The position numbers and the translations under genes are program-made. The notes under the pieces were generated by a model. It was not told the origin of the DNA. It saw nothing but the letters and a program-made list of their open reading frames with translations, and did not search any database. Positions 1 through 8,926 of a stretch of DNA of 55,002 bases are shown here, one piece after another (positions within the stretch are counted from its first letter, which is position 1; every line of letters begins with the position of its first letter). The stretch comes from Sphingobacteriales bacterium (lineage in GTDB: Bacteria; Bacteroidota; Bacteroidia; Chitinophagales; UBA2359), in NCBI GenBank assembly GCA_016718845.1, contig JADKCK010000064.1, forward strand, positions 1-55,002. Direction: 5' to 3'.

Positions 1-913
1 TCTTCATCTACCTCAATCGAAACGATTTTAGATAAGGCTAATGCTCGTTGGATAAACAAGCGGATATTGGCAGTGTAATGAATGATGTCTATGTTTTCGT
101 TGCGTAATTCGCGTACAATACCATGAATACGAGAGCCTTTTACGCCCACACAGGCGCTACTGGGTCAATACGTTCGTCGAACGACTCAACGGCTACTTTG
201 GCTCGGTCGCCCGGTTCGCGAGCAACTCGACGTATAGAGATGATACCTTCGGTGATTTCAGGCACTTCTAATTCGGAGCAGTTTAGATAAAAACGAGGGG
301 TCTGTTCTCGACAGAATAATGCGGAGCATTATTGCGTAGTTCTACTTTTTTGACTACTGCTCTAACGGTGTCTCCTTTTTTATAAAAATCGCCGGGTATT
401 TGCTCGTTTTTAGGTAAAATAAGTTCGCTACCTTCGTCGTCTAATATAAGTATTTCTTTTTTCCATACTTGATAGACTTCGCCGCTTACAATTTCGCCTA
501 TTACATCGCTATATTTTTTATAAAGCTCATCTTTTTCTAGCTCCATAATACGCGATTTAAGCGTTTGGCTAGCAGCTAGAATAGCTCTACGTCCAAAAAT
601 ATTTAAACCTATTGGCTCAAATAGCTCTTCTCCTATTTCAAAATCGGCTTCGATTTTGATAGCATCTGGATAAGCTATATGTTTATTTGGGTCAGTTACT
701 TCACCATCGGCTACGATTTCCCAAGGCGCCCATATTTCTAAGTCGCCTTTATCGGGGGTTGACAATTATGTCGAAATTTTCATCGCTACCATATTTTTTT
801 TTTCGGAGCAAAGTTTTAAACACGTCTTCAAGACTCGCATCATGGTCGGACGGTCAATATTTTGAACTCTTTAAATTCCAAAAAGATTCTATTAATATTA
901 CGTTACCAGCCAT
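1..913 (-). CDS. nusA: Transcription termination/antitermination factor NusA (5' part, frameshifted)
   Basis: NusA binds RNA polymerase and nascent RNA and modulates pausing, termination and antitermination. The reading starts at the ATG on 913 (MAGNVILIESF). Recognisable blocks follow in shifted frames: the N-terminal domain (LEDVFKTLL, NPDKGDLEIW), the long intact stretch at 283-765 (GEIVSGEVYQVWKKEI, an S1-domain entry) and, below 282, the S1/KH part (VPEITEGIISIRR, IHGIVRELRNENIDI). At least four single-base indels separate these blocks, mostly at homopolymers. The gene runs off the left edge. It lies 22 nt downstream of rimP, the usual rimP-nusA order. Because NusA is normally essential, sequence error is likelier than a real pseudogene. 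Confidence 0.85.
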
Positions 914-935
914 TTAGGTATACGGCAGTTTTTTA

Positions 936-1406
936 TCAGTTAAATGTTACAACTTTTTTAGTTGTTTTGATATCGGTAAGCGGTATAGCCGTTAAAGCTA
1001 AGTCGGTTTCCTGTTTTTTGTTTGCAGAAGGTATTTGTTGCTCACTTCGATGTATTCGGTATTAACGTTTCGCAAAACGCCTTCTATTTTAGTACCTGAG
1101 TTGAGTTTTATTTCTACTTTTCGTCCCAGATTTTTGCGTACTGCCGAAAAACCTTAAAAGGATTAGTCATACCCATGAAGATACTTTGAGTGTATATTTG
1201 TCGGCTACTAATTGTTCTGCTTCAAGGTATTTTTCTAAGTATCGGCTTACTTCGGCGCAAGTATCTATATCTAAACTAGTATCTCGGTCAATAGCCACCT
1301 GTATTTTTGTTCCAGATATAGCAATATCTACCAAAAAACAATCGGTATTAGCAAATTTATCGGTTAATAGTTCTTCTATTCTACGAGTGATAAGTTCGGG
1401 CTGCAT
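936..1406 (-). CDS. rimP: Ribosome maturation factor RimP (frameshifted)
   Basis: RimP assists maturation of the 30S subunit. The N-terminal domain is intact from the ATG at 1406 (MQPELITRRIEELL, then VDIAISGTKIQVAIDRD and CAEVSRYLEKYL). The frame is lost at about 1170, where the expected SSPGM block reads SSWV-stop; one base is missing. The C-terminal SH3-like part continues in another frame (NPFKVFRQYAKNLGRKVEI, then TEYIEVSNKYLLQ). A second shift precedes the end (LTDIKTTKKVVTFN). The gene precedes nusA as in most bacteria. The indels match those in nusA and suggest poor consensus in the first 1.4 kb. Confidence 0.82.
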
Positions 1407-1694
1407 ATTGCAAAAATTACATAATTACAATTGGTTTTGTTTTGTGGCACCACATGCTCGGGGGCTCAAATAATACAAACCTGATGATAGATAAGTAGCC
1501 GTTTGAAAGCGAATTTGTTCATCGCATTTGAAGTTGAGTAGTTTGTTAGTAAATGAGTTTTATATTTTTTAGAGGCTCTTAATTATCAAAAAATATTGCA
1601 TTTTGAAAATAGCTAAAAAACATACAATTCAAATAATTTCACAAATTTCCTCTTTATTTTTACGCTTACATTGGCTTTTCCATCTTAGACGGTG

Positions 1695-1726
1695 CAAAGA
1701 TAAGGATATTTTGTGGAAATACCACA
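1695..1726 (-). promoter_or_regulatory. Promoter-like site for rimP-nusA
   Basis: On the minus strand a TATCTTTG box (1695-1702) follows TGTGG (1722-1726) after exactly 19 nt. This fits the Bacteroidota TTTG-N19-TAnnTTTG pattern, with an imperfect -33 box. Confidence 0.5.
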
Positions 1727-1934
1727 TAAATTTGTTTGTCAAAAAAATTATTCTTGAATCAGAGGCAAATAAAACTTGATTTGGATAATTTTTGCATAGC
1801 GATTTTAGCAGAAAACATTTTAGGTAAGGTTAATCTAAGCGTTTTATGTATCGAAAAGCACAGTCAATATAGCCTAAAACTTTACTTTATTATTTACTCA
1901 TTTTTATAGTAAACTAAGTTTAGGTGTAAATAAA

Positions 1935-1966
1935 TAGCCAACAAAAACGGGTGTTTTTGTTGGCTA
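1935..1966 (-). terminator. Rho-independent terminator after rplQ
   Basis: A perfect 14-bp stem (1935-1948 with 1953-1966) closes on a 4-nt loop. On the minus strand it is followed by a T-rich run. It lies about 75 nt past the rplQ stop and ends the ribosomal protein run. Confidence 0.85.
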
Positions 1967-2040
1967 AAGCTTATTTCATAGTAAGAGCCATTCATGCAGT
2001 AGCGGCTTTGTATGACGTCAAGCAAAAGCAGAAGTAATAA

Positions 2041-2511
2041 TTATTCTCCTGCAGCAGCTGACGCGCTTTTACTTGAGCTACGGCGTGTGCGGCGTTTAGG
2101 TTGTCCTGTGGTGGTTTCGGCTGCAGATACTTTTGCAAATCCTTTAACCATATCAAAATAATCAACTAATTCGATTATACACATATCGGAGCTATCACCT
2201 TGTCTAAATCCGGTTTTAAGAATGCGCGTATAGCCACCCGGACGGTCCATAACTTTAACCGAAATATTATCGAACAATTCTTTCGCAGCTACTTTATTTT
2301 GCAAATAGCTAAATGCAGTACGACGCGAATGAGTAGTATCGTCTTTTGATTTTGTAATAAGCGGTTCAACAAATTTGCGCAAAGCTTTAGCTTTGGCAAG
2401 GGTGGTAGTAATCCGCTTAGAAATAATCAATGAGGCTGCCATATTAGACAACATTGCCTCGCGATGTGAAGCGGTTCTACCGAGGTGGTTTACTTTTTTA
2501 CCATGTCTCAT
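2041..2511 (-). CDS. rplQ: 50S ribosomal protein L17
   Basis: L17 lies near the exit tunnel of the large subunit. The start MRHGKKVNHLGRTASHREAM is the family hallmark, and the core runs to about residue 125. The protein is 156 aa against roughly 120-130 in many bacteria. The extra C-terminus is rich in Arg, Ser and Ala (RRTRRSSSKSASAAAGE), an extension often seen in Bacteroidota. It is the last gene of the alpha cluster, 82 nt after rpoA, and is followed by a strong terminator hairpin. Confidence 0.97.
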   Translation of the reverse strand: MRHGKKVNHLGRTASHREAMLSNMAASLIISKRITTTLAKAKALRKFVEPLITKSKDDTTHSRRTAFSYLQNKVAAKELFDNISVKVMDRPGGYTRILKTGFRQGDSSDMCIIELVDYFDMVKGFAKVSAAETTTGQPKRRTRRSSSKSASAAAGE

Positions 2512-2593
2512 AACCAGTCAATATTAAAAGGCTCTGTAAGAGCAGCATGTTTGAAATGCGGTTAGTAAAATAATTGAGTGCCTAATTGTTGGA

Positions 2594-3592
2594 TTAGTCC
2601 TCATCGAGGCGATACTTCGACAAGTCCATGCCAAAGTGAAGCCCTTTTTCGTTGATTAAATCTTCGATTTCGGAAAGAGATTTTTTACCGAAATTTCTAA
2701 ATTTTATAAGTGCATTTGTATCATAAGATACTAACTCTGATAAGCTGTTAATTTTAGCGGCTTTCAAACAGTTATAGGCACGCACTGATAGATCAAGGTC
2801 TTCGAGTGGCTGTTTCAACAGTTTGCGCATGTGCAAGATGTGTTCATCTACTACGTCGTCATCCTCTTTGTTTTTAGTTTCAAAGGTGATGTTTTCGTCC
2901 GAAATAAGCATCAAGTGTTGGATGAGGATTTTTGCTGCCTCTTTGATAGCGTCTTCGGGGTGTATAGTACCATCTGTTTTAATTTCGACGATCAGTTTTT
3001 CATAATCAGTCTTTTGCTCTACGCGTGTGTTTTCTATCTTATACATCACATTTTTTATAGGTGTATAGATAGCATCGATTGGTATAATACCATGAACCCA
3101 TTCTTTGGGTTTATTTTCTTCGGCAGGCACATAACCACGACCTTTTTGAATGGTTAGTTCGATATCTAGGTTAACAGACGTTTCCATATTAAATATCACT
3201 AAATTAGGGTTAGTGATACGAAAAGAAGTTGTATGTTTTTCGATATCGCCTGCTTTCAATTGTGCTTGATTACCAACCGTAACAAATATTTTTTCGTAGA
3301 CCAGTTCTTCATCCCGAACAATTTTTTTGAGGCGAACCTGTTTAAGGTTTAGGATTATTTCTGTTACGTCTTCGATAACACCTGGTATGGTCGTAAATTC
3401 GTGGTCTACGCTGCTAATTCGGACAGAGGTAATTGCAAAACCTTCAAGAGAAGAAAGCAGTACCCGTCGCAGGGAGTTACCAACAGTCACACCAAAGCCG
3501 GGTTCGAGTGGGCGAAATTCAAATATCCCCTCAAAATCGGTTGTTTTCTGAGCATGAATCTTGTCGGGTTTTTGAAAGCTGAGAAGTCCCAT
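2594..3592 (-). CDS. rpoA: DNA-directed RNA polymerase subunit alpha
   Basis: This subunit nucleates RNA polymerase assembly and contacts UP elements and activators. At 332 aa it has the full two-domain form. The N-terminal dimerisation domain (about 1-235) contains FEFRPLEPGFGVTVGNSLRR. The C-terminal domain (about 265-325) shows helix-hairpin-helix signatures LSVRAYNCLKAAKI and KFRNFGKKSLSEIEDL. It sits between rpsD and rplQ in the conserved alpha operon order. No anomalies are visible. Confidence 0.98.
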   Translation of the reverse strand: MGLLSFQKPDKIHAQKTTDFEGIFEFRPLEPGFGVTVGNSLRRVLLSSLEGFAITSVRISSVDHEFTTIPGVIEDVTEIILNLKQVRLKKIVRDEELVYEKIFVTVGNQAQLKAGDIEKHTTSFRITNPNLVIFNMETSVNLDIELTIQKGRGYVPAEENKPKEWVHGIIPIDAIYTPIKNVMYKIENTRVEQKTDYEKLIVEIKTDGTIHPEDAIKEAAKILIQHLMLISDENITFETKNKEDDDVVDEHILHMRKLLKQPLEDLDLSVRAYNCLKAAKINSLSELVSYDTNALIKFRNFGKKSLSEIEDLINEKGLHFGMDLSKYRLDED

Positions 3593-3676
3593 ATTACGAT
3601 AAGAGGTTTTGGGTTAGTGAAATAAAGCAATATAGAGAGCTATATTTTTACAAGGGCTCAAAATCCCCTGTACCGG

Positions 3677-4282
3677 TTATTTAGAGTACAACTCTACAAT
3701 CAACTGTTCGTTGATATTTTCTGGTATTTGCTCTCTTTCTGGGTAGGCTATAAAAGTACCCTCGTTCGAGGATGCATTCCAGTCTAACCAAGGATACTGT
3801 TTTCCTCTTTTACCCATTGTCGATTTAATAAATTCGAGTTCTTGCGATTTTTCCTTTACACCAAGTTTGTCTCCGGGGCTAAGTAAGCAAGAAGGTACGT
3901 TCAACATTCTACCGTTAACGGTAATATGTCGGTGAAGTACCATTTGACGAGCTGCACGACGCGTAGAAGCTAATCCAAGACGGAATATGACGTTATCCAA
4001 TCTTGACTCGAGTAACTGTAGCATTACTGCACCTGTTACACCGTGTTTGCGGCTTGCTTTTTCAAATAGATTACGGAATTGGCGTTCCAACATTCCGTAA
4101 GTATATTTTGCTTTCTGTTTTTCTTTAAGCTGAATGCTATATTCTGAAGGCGTTTTTCTTTTTTTCGACAAACCGTGTTGTCCTGGCGGATAATTTCTTC
4201 TTTCGAAGGCTTTATCAAAGCCAAAGATAGGCTCTCCAAATTTGCGTGCTATTTTAGTACTAGGACCTCTATAACGTGCCAT
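3677..4282 (-). CDS. rpsD: 30S ribosomal protein S4
   Basis: S4 binds 16S rRNA early in 30S assembly. The 201-aa protein starts MARYRGPSTKIARKFGEP. The S4 RNA-binding domain spans about residues 92-150 (LESRLDNVIFRLG, RRAARQMVLHRHITVNG). The N-terminal zinc cysteines found in some S4 proteins are absent, so this is the zinc-free type. In some bacteria S4 represses the alpha operon; I did not identify such a site here. It lies between rpsK and rpoA. Confidence 0.98.
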   Translation of the reverse strand: MARYRGPSTKIARKFGEPIFGFDKAFERRNYPPGQHGLSKKRKTPSEYSIQLKEKQKAKYTYGMLERQFRNLFEKASRKHGVTGAVMLQLLESRLDNVIFRLGLASTRRAARQMVLHRHITVNGRMLNVPSCLLSPGDKLGVKEKSQELEFIKSTMGKRGKQYPWLDWNASSNEGTFIAYPEREQIPENINEQLIVELYSK

Positions 4283-4355
4283 ATATTACCGTATAATTTT
4301 TTTCGTAGTAATGAATGAGAAAGAATAGATGCTTGCTGCCGAAGCGAACCAAAGA

Positions 4356-4748
4356 TTATACACGACGACGTTTGGGTGGACGGCAACCATTGTGTGGTAG
4401 TGGCGTAACATCGTGTATAGTCATAACTTGAATATCCAAGCCAGCTATGGTACGGATAGCAGCCTCACGACCAGAACCTGGTCCTTTCACGTATACATCC
4501 ACTTTTTTCAAACCAGCTTCTGCGGCAACTTTGCCTGCGTCCATGGCTGCCACTTGGGCTGCGTATGGTGTATTTTTCTTAGAACCTCTGAAACCACCTT
4601 TACCTGCCGATGACCAAGAAATTACTTGACCTGTTTGGTTGGTAAAAGAAATAATTAGGTTATTAAAGCTAGCTTGTATATATACGCGTCCTTCAGGTTC
4701 TACCTTTACAACGCGCTTTTTGACGACTTTTTTCTTAGACTTTGCCAT
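4356..4748 (-). CDS. rpsK: 30S ribosomal protein S11
   Basis: S11 lines the mRNA path on the 30S platform. The 130-aa protein has a Lys/Arg-rich N-terminus (MAKSKKKVVKKRVVK), the central SWSSAGKGGFRGSKKNTPYAA segment and the invariant end PHNGCRPPKRRRV. Gene order rpsM-rpsK-rpsD is standard. A 167-nt spacer separates it from rpsM, longer than usual inside this operon. Confidence 0.98.
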   Translation of the reverse strand: MAKSKKKVVKKRVVKVEPEGRVYIQASFNNLIISFTNQTGQVISWSSAGKGGFRGSKKNTPYAAQVAAMDAGKVAAEAGLKKVDVYVKGPGSGREAAIRTIAGLDIQVMTIHDVTPLPHNGCRPPKRRRV

Positions 4749-4915
4749 TTATGTGGTCAATTAAGACTTGGATTAAAAACTGATTAGATTATGCCAATAG
4801 TGGCTAATTATCTTGTTGTATTACCGATTGTATTACACAAAATTTAGCGCTAAGCTTTGTTATTTCTTAACAAGCATACCTATGCGCACAAAAGGTGTGG
4901 TATAATACAGGCAGA

Positions 4916-5293
4916 TTATTTTTTAGCTGCTTTTTTCTTATTAGCAACTGTTTTCTTTCTGCCTTTACGGGTGCGGGCATTGGTACGAGTACGTTGCCCT
5001 CTTAAAGGAAGACCTTTACGGTGACGAATACCGCGGTAACAACCAATATCCATCAAACGCTTGATGTTTGTTTGTACTTCCGAGCGCAATTCGCCTTCGA
5101 GGGTGTATTCACCTACGGCAGCACGAATATGGTTCAACTCGTCGTCGTTCCAGTCTCTAACTTTCTTACTCAAATCCACTCCGGCTCTGGTAAGAACATC
5201 TTTTGCTCTTGATTTGCCAATACCGTATATGTACGTAAGGCCAATCACGCCTCTTTTGAATTTTGGTAAATCTATACCTACTACACGTGCCAT
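4916..5293 (-). CDS. rpsM: 30S ribosomal protein S13
   Basis: S13 sits in the 30S head and forms bridges to the 50S subunit. The 125-aa sequence begins MARVVGIDLPKFKRGVIGLT and has the YGIGKSRAKDVL helix-two-turn-helix region. The basic tail contains CYRGIRHRKGLPLRGQRT, ending in KKAAKK. It starts 3 nt after the rpmJ stop codon, so the two are probably translationally coupled. Confidence 0.98.
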   Translation of the reverse strand: MARVVGIDLPKFKRGVIGLTYIYGIGKSRAKDVLTRAGVDLSKKVRDWNDDELNHIRAAVGEYTLEGELRSEVQTNIKRLMDIGCYRGIRHRKGLPLRGQRTRTNARTRKGRKKTVANKKKAAKK

Positions 5294-5296
5294 ATA

Positions 5297-5413
5297 TTAT
5301 CCTTGTCGTTGTTTGAACTTAGGGTTCTTTTTGTTAATAACGTAGAGTTTACCTTTGCGGCGTACTATCTTGCAATCGACGCTACGCTTTTTGATAGATG
5401 CACGAACTTTCAT
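5297..5413 (-). CDS. rpmJ: 50S ribosomal protein L36 (zinc-free form)
   Basis: A 38-aa protein starting MKVRASIKKRSVDCKIVRRK and ending KKNPKFKQRQG, in its standard place between infA and rpsM. Classic L36 carries a C-x2-C-xn-C-x4-H zinc site. Only one Cys remains here, so this is a zinc-independent (C-minus) L36. Short length and strong family match support the call. Confidence 0.95.
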   Translation of the reverse strand: MKVRASIKKRSVDCKIVRRKGKLYVINKKNPKFKQRQG

Positions 5414-5505
5414 TGTTGAAATGATTTTTGGTAGCTATTAACTATCAGCTATATAATGTGGTTGTTTCGGATGTTATTTTTTAACAACATCTGTATTATC
5501 GTTTT

Positions 5506-5724
5506 TTATTTGTATCGATAAGTAATACGTCCTTTACTTAGGTCGTACGGAGACATTTCGACAGAGACCTTGTCACCAGGCAATATGCGTATATAATTCA
5601 TTCGCATTTTACCAGCAATATGGGCTATTATTTCGTGTCCATTTTCTAGTTGCACTCTAAATTTTGCATTTCCCAATGCTTCTAGTACAACGCCGTCTTG
5701 TTTGATGAGGTCTTGTTTAGACAT
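5506..5724 (-). CDS. infA: Translation initiation factor IF-1
   Basis: IF-1 occupies the A site of the 30S subunit during initiation. I start it at the second in-frame ATG (5724), giving 72 aa beginning MSKQDLIKQDG, the family length. An upstream ATG at 5745 would add seven residues not seen in IF-1. The S1-like OB fold is evident (ALGNAKFRVQLENGHEIIAHIAGKMR, then YDLSKGRITYRYK). A promoter-like box lies just upstream, at the end of map. Confidence 0.97.
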   Translation of the reverse strand: MSKQDLIKQDGVVLEALGNAKFRVQLENGHEIIAHIAGKMRMNYIRILPGDKVSVEMSPYDLSKGRITYRYK

Positions 5725-5804
5725 TATTTTACGATTATCGAACACAAATAAAAAATAAGAGTAGTTATTTCAAAGTTTTTATTAAAGTTTGCACTTTGAA
5801 GGTG

Positions 5805-5812
5805 CAAAGGTA
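5805..5812 (-). promoter_or_regulatory. TAnnTTTG box upstream of infA
   Basis: A TACCTTTGC match on the minus strand, just past the map stop and about 80 nt before infA. The -33 position has no clear TTTG, so promoter function is only suggested. Confidence 0.35.
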
Positions 5813-5819
5813 CAAAAAC

Positions 5820-6677
5820 TTACGGAATATCTATTAATTCAGGATTGTTTTTTATGGCTTCTTGCAAATATTCAAAAGTAGATAAGATATCTGCCTTTTG
5901 TTTGCGTACCACAATAGTATGTTCAAAGTGAGCAGATGGTTTTCCATCAGCCGTAACGATGGTCCAATCATCAGCGGCTTTTTTCACTTCTTTACGTCCC
6001 ATGTTTATCATAGGTTCGATAGCAATGACTAAACCATCTAACAATTTTACCCCTTTGCCTCTTTGCCCATAATTAGGCACTTGGGGTTCTTCGTGCAAAG
6101 AACGACCCACACCATGACCTACTAACTCGCGCACTACTGAGTACCGATACTGTTCGACATATTGTTGTACAGCAAAGCTAATATCGCCAATTCTGTTGCC
6201 TACTATGGCTTTTTCAATGGCTTTGTATAGCGATTTTTTGGTAACAGAAAGTAGCTTTCGTGTTTCTTCTTTCACTTCACCTATGCAATAGGTGTAGGCA
6301 GAGTCTCCATAAAAGCCGTTTGCAATTACTCCGCAATCAACAGATACGACATCTCCTTCGCGTAGTTCGTAAGTGCTTGGCAAACCATGCACTACTTGTT
6401 CGTTGACGGAGATACACAAAGTTGCAGGAAAACCGTCGTAGCCTTTAAAGCCCGGCACGGCATTATTATCTCTAATACATTGTTCTGCAATTTCGTCTAA
6501 GCGTTGGGTTTGTAAACCTGGGCGCATAATAGCTGCAACGGCTGCGTGTGCTTTACCGACCAAGTGGCAACTATGTCTGATGAGTTCTACTTCATCGTCT
6601 GTTTTGTAGTATATATTCTTGGTTGACAAAGTATGTATTTTTCTAAAACAAGTAGTTAATTCAGTACTATCAAACAT
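5820..6677 (-). CDS. map: Methionine aminopeptidase, type I
   Basis: Removes the initiator methionine from nascent proteins. The pita-bread fold metal ligands are visible: two Asp in SVDCGVIANGFYGDSAYTY, His in GHGVGRSLHEEPQ, Glu in IEPMINMG and Glu in AHFEHTIVV. Length is 285 aa from the ATG at 6677. Most homologues start at the block equivalent to IYYKTDDEVELIR, about 20 residues later, where no ATG exists. A TTG at LSTKN is an alternative start. It follows secY by 14 nt, the usual secY-map-infA order. Confidence 0.95.
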   Translation of the reverse strand: MFDSTELTTCFRKIHTLSTKNIYYKTDDEVELIRHSCHLVGKAHAAVAAIMRPGLQTQRLDEIAEQCIRDNNAVPGFKGYDGFPATLCISVNEQVVHGLPSTYELREGDVVSVDCGVIANGFYGDSAYTYCIGEVKEETRKLLSVTKKSLYKAIEKAIVGNRIGDISFAVQQYVEQYRYSVVRELVGHGVGRSLHEEPQVPNYGQRGKGVKLLDGLVIAIEPMINMGRKEVKKAADDWTIVTADGKPSAHFEHTIVVRKQKADILSTFEYLQEAIKNNPELIDIP

Positions 6678-6691
6678 CGGTACCGATGTTA

Positions 6692-8038
6692 TTACATAGT
6701 AGGTGTTGAACTAGCGTAACGTCCTTTAATTCTGGTACCACCTTTCATCAAACCATCGTATTGACGCATCAATAAGTGGCTGTCAATTTGCTGCAAAGTA
6801 TCTAACATAACAGCTACAGCAATTAACAAAGATGTTCCACCAAAGAAAGAGGCAAACTGACTAGTGACACCTATAAGTGAGGCTATTGACGGCATAATAG
6901 CAACGAAAGCTAAGGCTACAGCACCTGGCAAGGTGATACGAGATAAGACCTCGTCAATGAAGGTAGCGGTTGGTTGACCAGGTTGCACTCCAGGTATGAA
7001 GCCATTATTACGTTTCATATCATCTGCCATTTGAGTAGGATTGATGATAATAGCCGTATAAAAATAGGTAAAGATAACTACCATCGCAAAAAATGCAACA
7101 TTATACCATAATGTAGTGTCAAATCTACCACCAGCCATCATACTTTGCATAAATTCAGACTCGGGGAAGAATTGAGCTACAAACGAAGGGATAAACATAA
7201 TCGCTTGTGCAAAGATGATAGGCATTACACCTGCCGAATTTACACGCAATGGCAAAAACTGACGAGCTCCGCTATACTGTTTGTTACCTACAATTCGTTT
7301 AGCATATTGCACTGGTATGCGTCGCACGCCTTGCACCAACATAATCACGCCAACTACGATAGCAGATAAAATGATAATTTCTACTAAGAAAGTTATCAAA
7401 CCACCACCACCACCAGCTACTTTTTGTTGAAGTTCGGAGAAAAATGCAAATGGCAATCGAGCCATGATACCTGTCATAATCAGTATAGAAGTACCGTTGC
7501 CAATACCTTTATCGGTGATACGTTCAGCCATCCACAAACAGAATATAGTGCCACCTACTAAGGTAAATAGGGTAGATGCGGAGAATAAAAACGGATTAAC
7601 GGTTATGGCATTACCTGCAATAGAGCGTAAGAATGTAACATAACCCACAGCTTGAAACGCAGTAACTGCAATAGTTAAATAACGTGTTAGTTGTGTAATC
7701 TTTTTCCGTCCGCTTTCGCCTTCTTTTTGCAATCGCTGAAAATAAGGTATTACTAGTGTTGCCAATTGAACGGCAATAGATGCAGATATATAGGGCATAA
7801 TACCCAATGCGAACACAGATGCTCGTGTAAAGGAGCCACCCACAAACGCATCTAATAGCCCAAGTATACCTCCTTGCCCAGAGGCAGATAGGTCGGCAAG
7901 ACCATTGGGGTCTATACCTGGGATTACAATGAACGAACCGATGCGATATACAAAGATTAGTAGAAATGTGAGGGCTATTTTAGACCGCAACTCCTCAATT
8001 GTATATATATCTTTGAGCGTGTTTATAAACTTTTTCAT
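6692..8038 (-). CDS. secY: Protein translocase subunit SecY
   Basis: SecY is the channel of the general secretion pathway in the inner membrane. The 448-aa protein has about ten hydrophobic segments. Signature blocks include RIGSFIVIPGID near TM1, the plug-region Gly-rich segment (ASGQGGILGLLDAFVGG), GIGNGTSILIMTGI, and the cytoplasmic loop RRIPVQYAKR. The C-terminus ends in MKGGTRIKGRY. It sits between rplO and map, as in most spc operons. Confidence 0.98.
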   Translation of the reverse strand: MKKFINTLKDIYTIEELRSKIALTFLLIFVYRIGSFIVIPGIDPNGLADLSASGQGGILGLLDAFVGGSFTRASVFALGIMPYISASIAVQLATLVIPYFQRLQKEGESGRKKITQLTRYLTIAVTAFQAVGYVTFLRSIAGNAITVNPFLFSASTLFTLVGGTIFCLWMAERITDKGIGNGTSILIMTGIMARLPFAFFSELQQKVAGGGGGLITFLVEIIILSAIVVGVIMLVQGVRRIPVQYAKRIVGNKQYSGARQFLPLRVNSAGVMPIIFAQAIMFIPSFVAQFFPESEFMQSMMAGGRFDTTLWYNVAFFAMVVIFTYFYTAIIINPTQMADDMKRNNGFIPGVQPGQPTATFIDEVLSRITLPGAVALAFVAIMPSIASLIGVTSQFASFFGGTSLLIAVAVMLDTLQQIDSHLLMRQYDGLMKGGTRIKGRYASSTPTM

Positions 8039-8146
8039 ACGAAAAGGAATAGTTTAATGTTGTATACAATAAATTACCGAAATTACATAGCATACAATCA
8101 TCAAAAACAAAAAAATGAGGATTTTGCTACTATGATTGCAATAATC

Positions 8147-8623
8147 TTAGCCAACGTTTACTTGGGATTTACCAATCACATTAGCTGTACCACCTGCGCT
8201 CTCGATAGCTTGTTTAGCTTTTTCACTGTAACCGTGCAAAGTAACGTTTAGGGCTGCGGTAAGAGTTCCGTTTCCGAGTACTTTTACTTTTTCAGTGCGT
8301 CCGGCTATATTTAATTTTCTGAGTGTTTCATGGTCTATTGACGACAAGCCGTGCTTTTCTACTAAGCGTTGTAGTTCGCTTAGGTTAATAGGCAAGTACT
8401 CAATACGATTAATATTTTTGAAACCACGTTTAGGCATACGACGCTGTATAGGTGTTTGACCACCTTCGTGAGCTCGTTTTCTTTTTGAACCAGAACGCGA
8501 ACCGTCACCTTTGTGACCGCGCGTAGATGTTCCGCCATGACCCGAGCCTTGACCACGAGCTATACGTTTGCTTTTTTTAACAGCACCTGCTGCTGGCTTT
8601 AAGTTGCTTAATATGCTGCTCAT
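8147..8623 (-). CDS. rplO: 50S ribosomal protein L15
   Basis: L15 is a late-assembling large-subunit protein. The 158-aa sequence has the Gly-rich basic N-terminus (RIARGQGSGHGGTSTRGHKGD, then EGGQTPIQRRMPKRGF) and the globular C-terminal domain (KVLGNGTLTAALNVTLHGYSEKA). It follows rpmD by 2 nt and precedes secY. Confidence 0.97.
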   Translation of the reverse strand: MSSILSNLKPAAGAVKKSKRIARGQGSGHGGTSTRGHKGDGSRSGSKRKRAHEGGQTPIQRRMPKRGFKNINRIEYLPINLSELQRLVEKHGLSSIDHETLRKLNIAGRTEKVKVLGNGTLTAALNVTLHGYSEKAKQAIESAGGTANVIGKSQVNVG

Positions 8624-8625
8624 TG

Positions 8626-8808
8626 TTATTGTGCTTCTTCTACTTTTAACAGATGCTGAACTTTTGCAATCATGCCTCTAATTTGTGGCGTATCGTTGTG
8701 TTCAACTGTTTGGTTCATTTTGCGCAAGCCCAATGCTTCGATAGTGGCTTTTTGCAATTTAGGTCGGTCAATAATACTTTTGACCTGAGTTATTTTTATC
8801 TTGCCCAT
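8626..8808 (-). CDS. rpmD: 50S ribosomal protein L30
   Basis: A 60-aa protein of the expected size for L30. It starts MGKIKITQVKSIIDRPKLQK and contains TIEALGLRKMNQTVEHNDTP, typical of the family. It is placed between rpsE and rplO and its stop lies 2 nt before the rplO start, suggesting coupling. Confidence 0.95.
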   Translation of the reverse strand: MGKIKITQVKSIIDRPKLQKATIEALGLRKMNQTVEHNDTPQIRGMIAKVQHLLKVEEAQ

Positions 8809-8926
8809 TGTAAGTAGTTGGGTATTAGTTGTTTAGGTATTTAGTATTAAGCTATACATTAAAATAGCAAAACTTTGCTTTCTAAAATATAGCCAACAAA
8901 ACCCTTTAAAACTTTTGGGTATTTGA

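Larger units (their letters stand above)
1407..2040. other. Gap between rplQ and rimP
   Basis: A 634-nt AT-rich stretch with no convincing reading frame. It holds the terminator of the ribosomal superoperon near 1950 and a promoter-like match for rimP-nusA near 1700. Transcripts from that promoter would carry a leader of roughly 280 nt before rimP. I see no tRNA or other known RNA in the leader. Confidence 0.6.
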
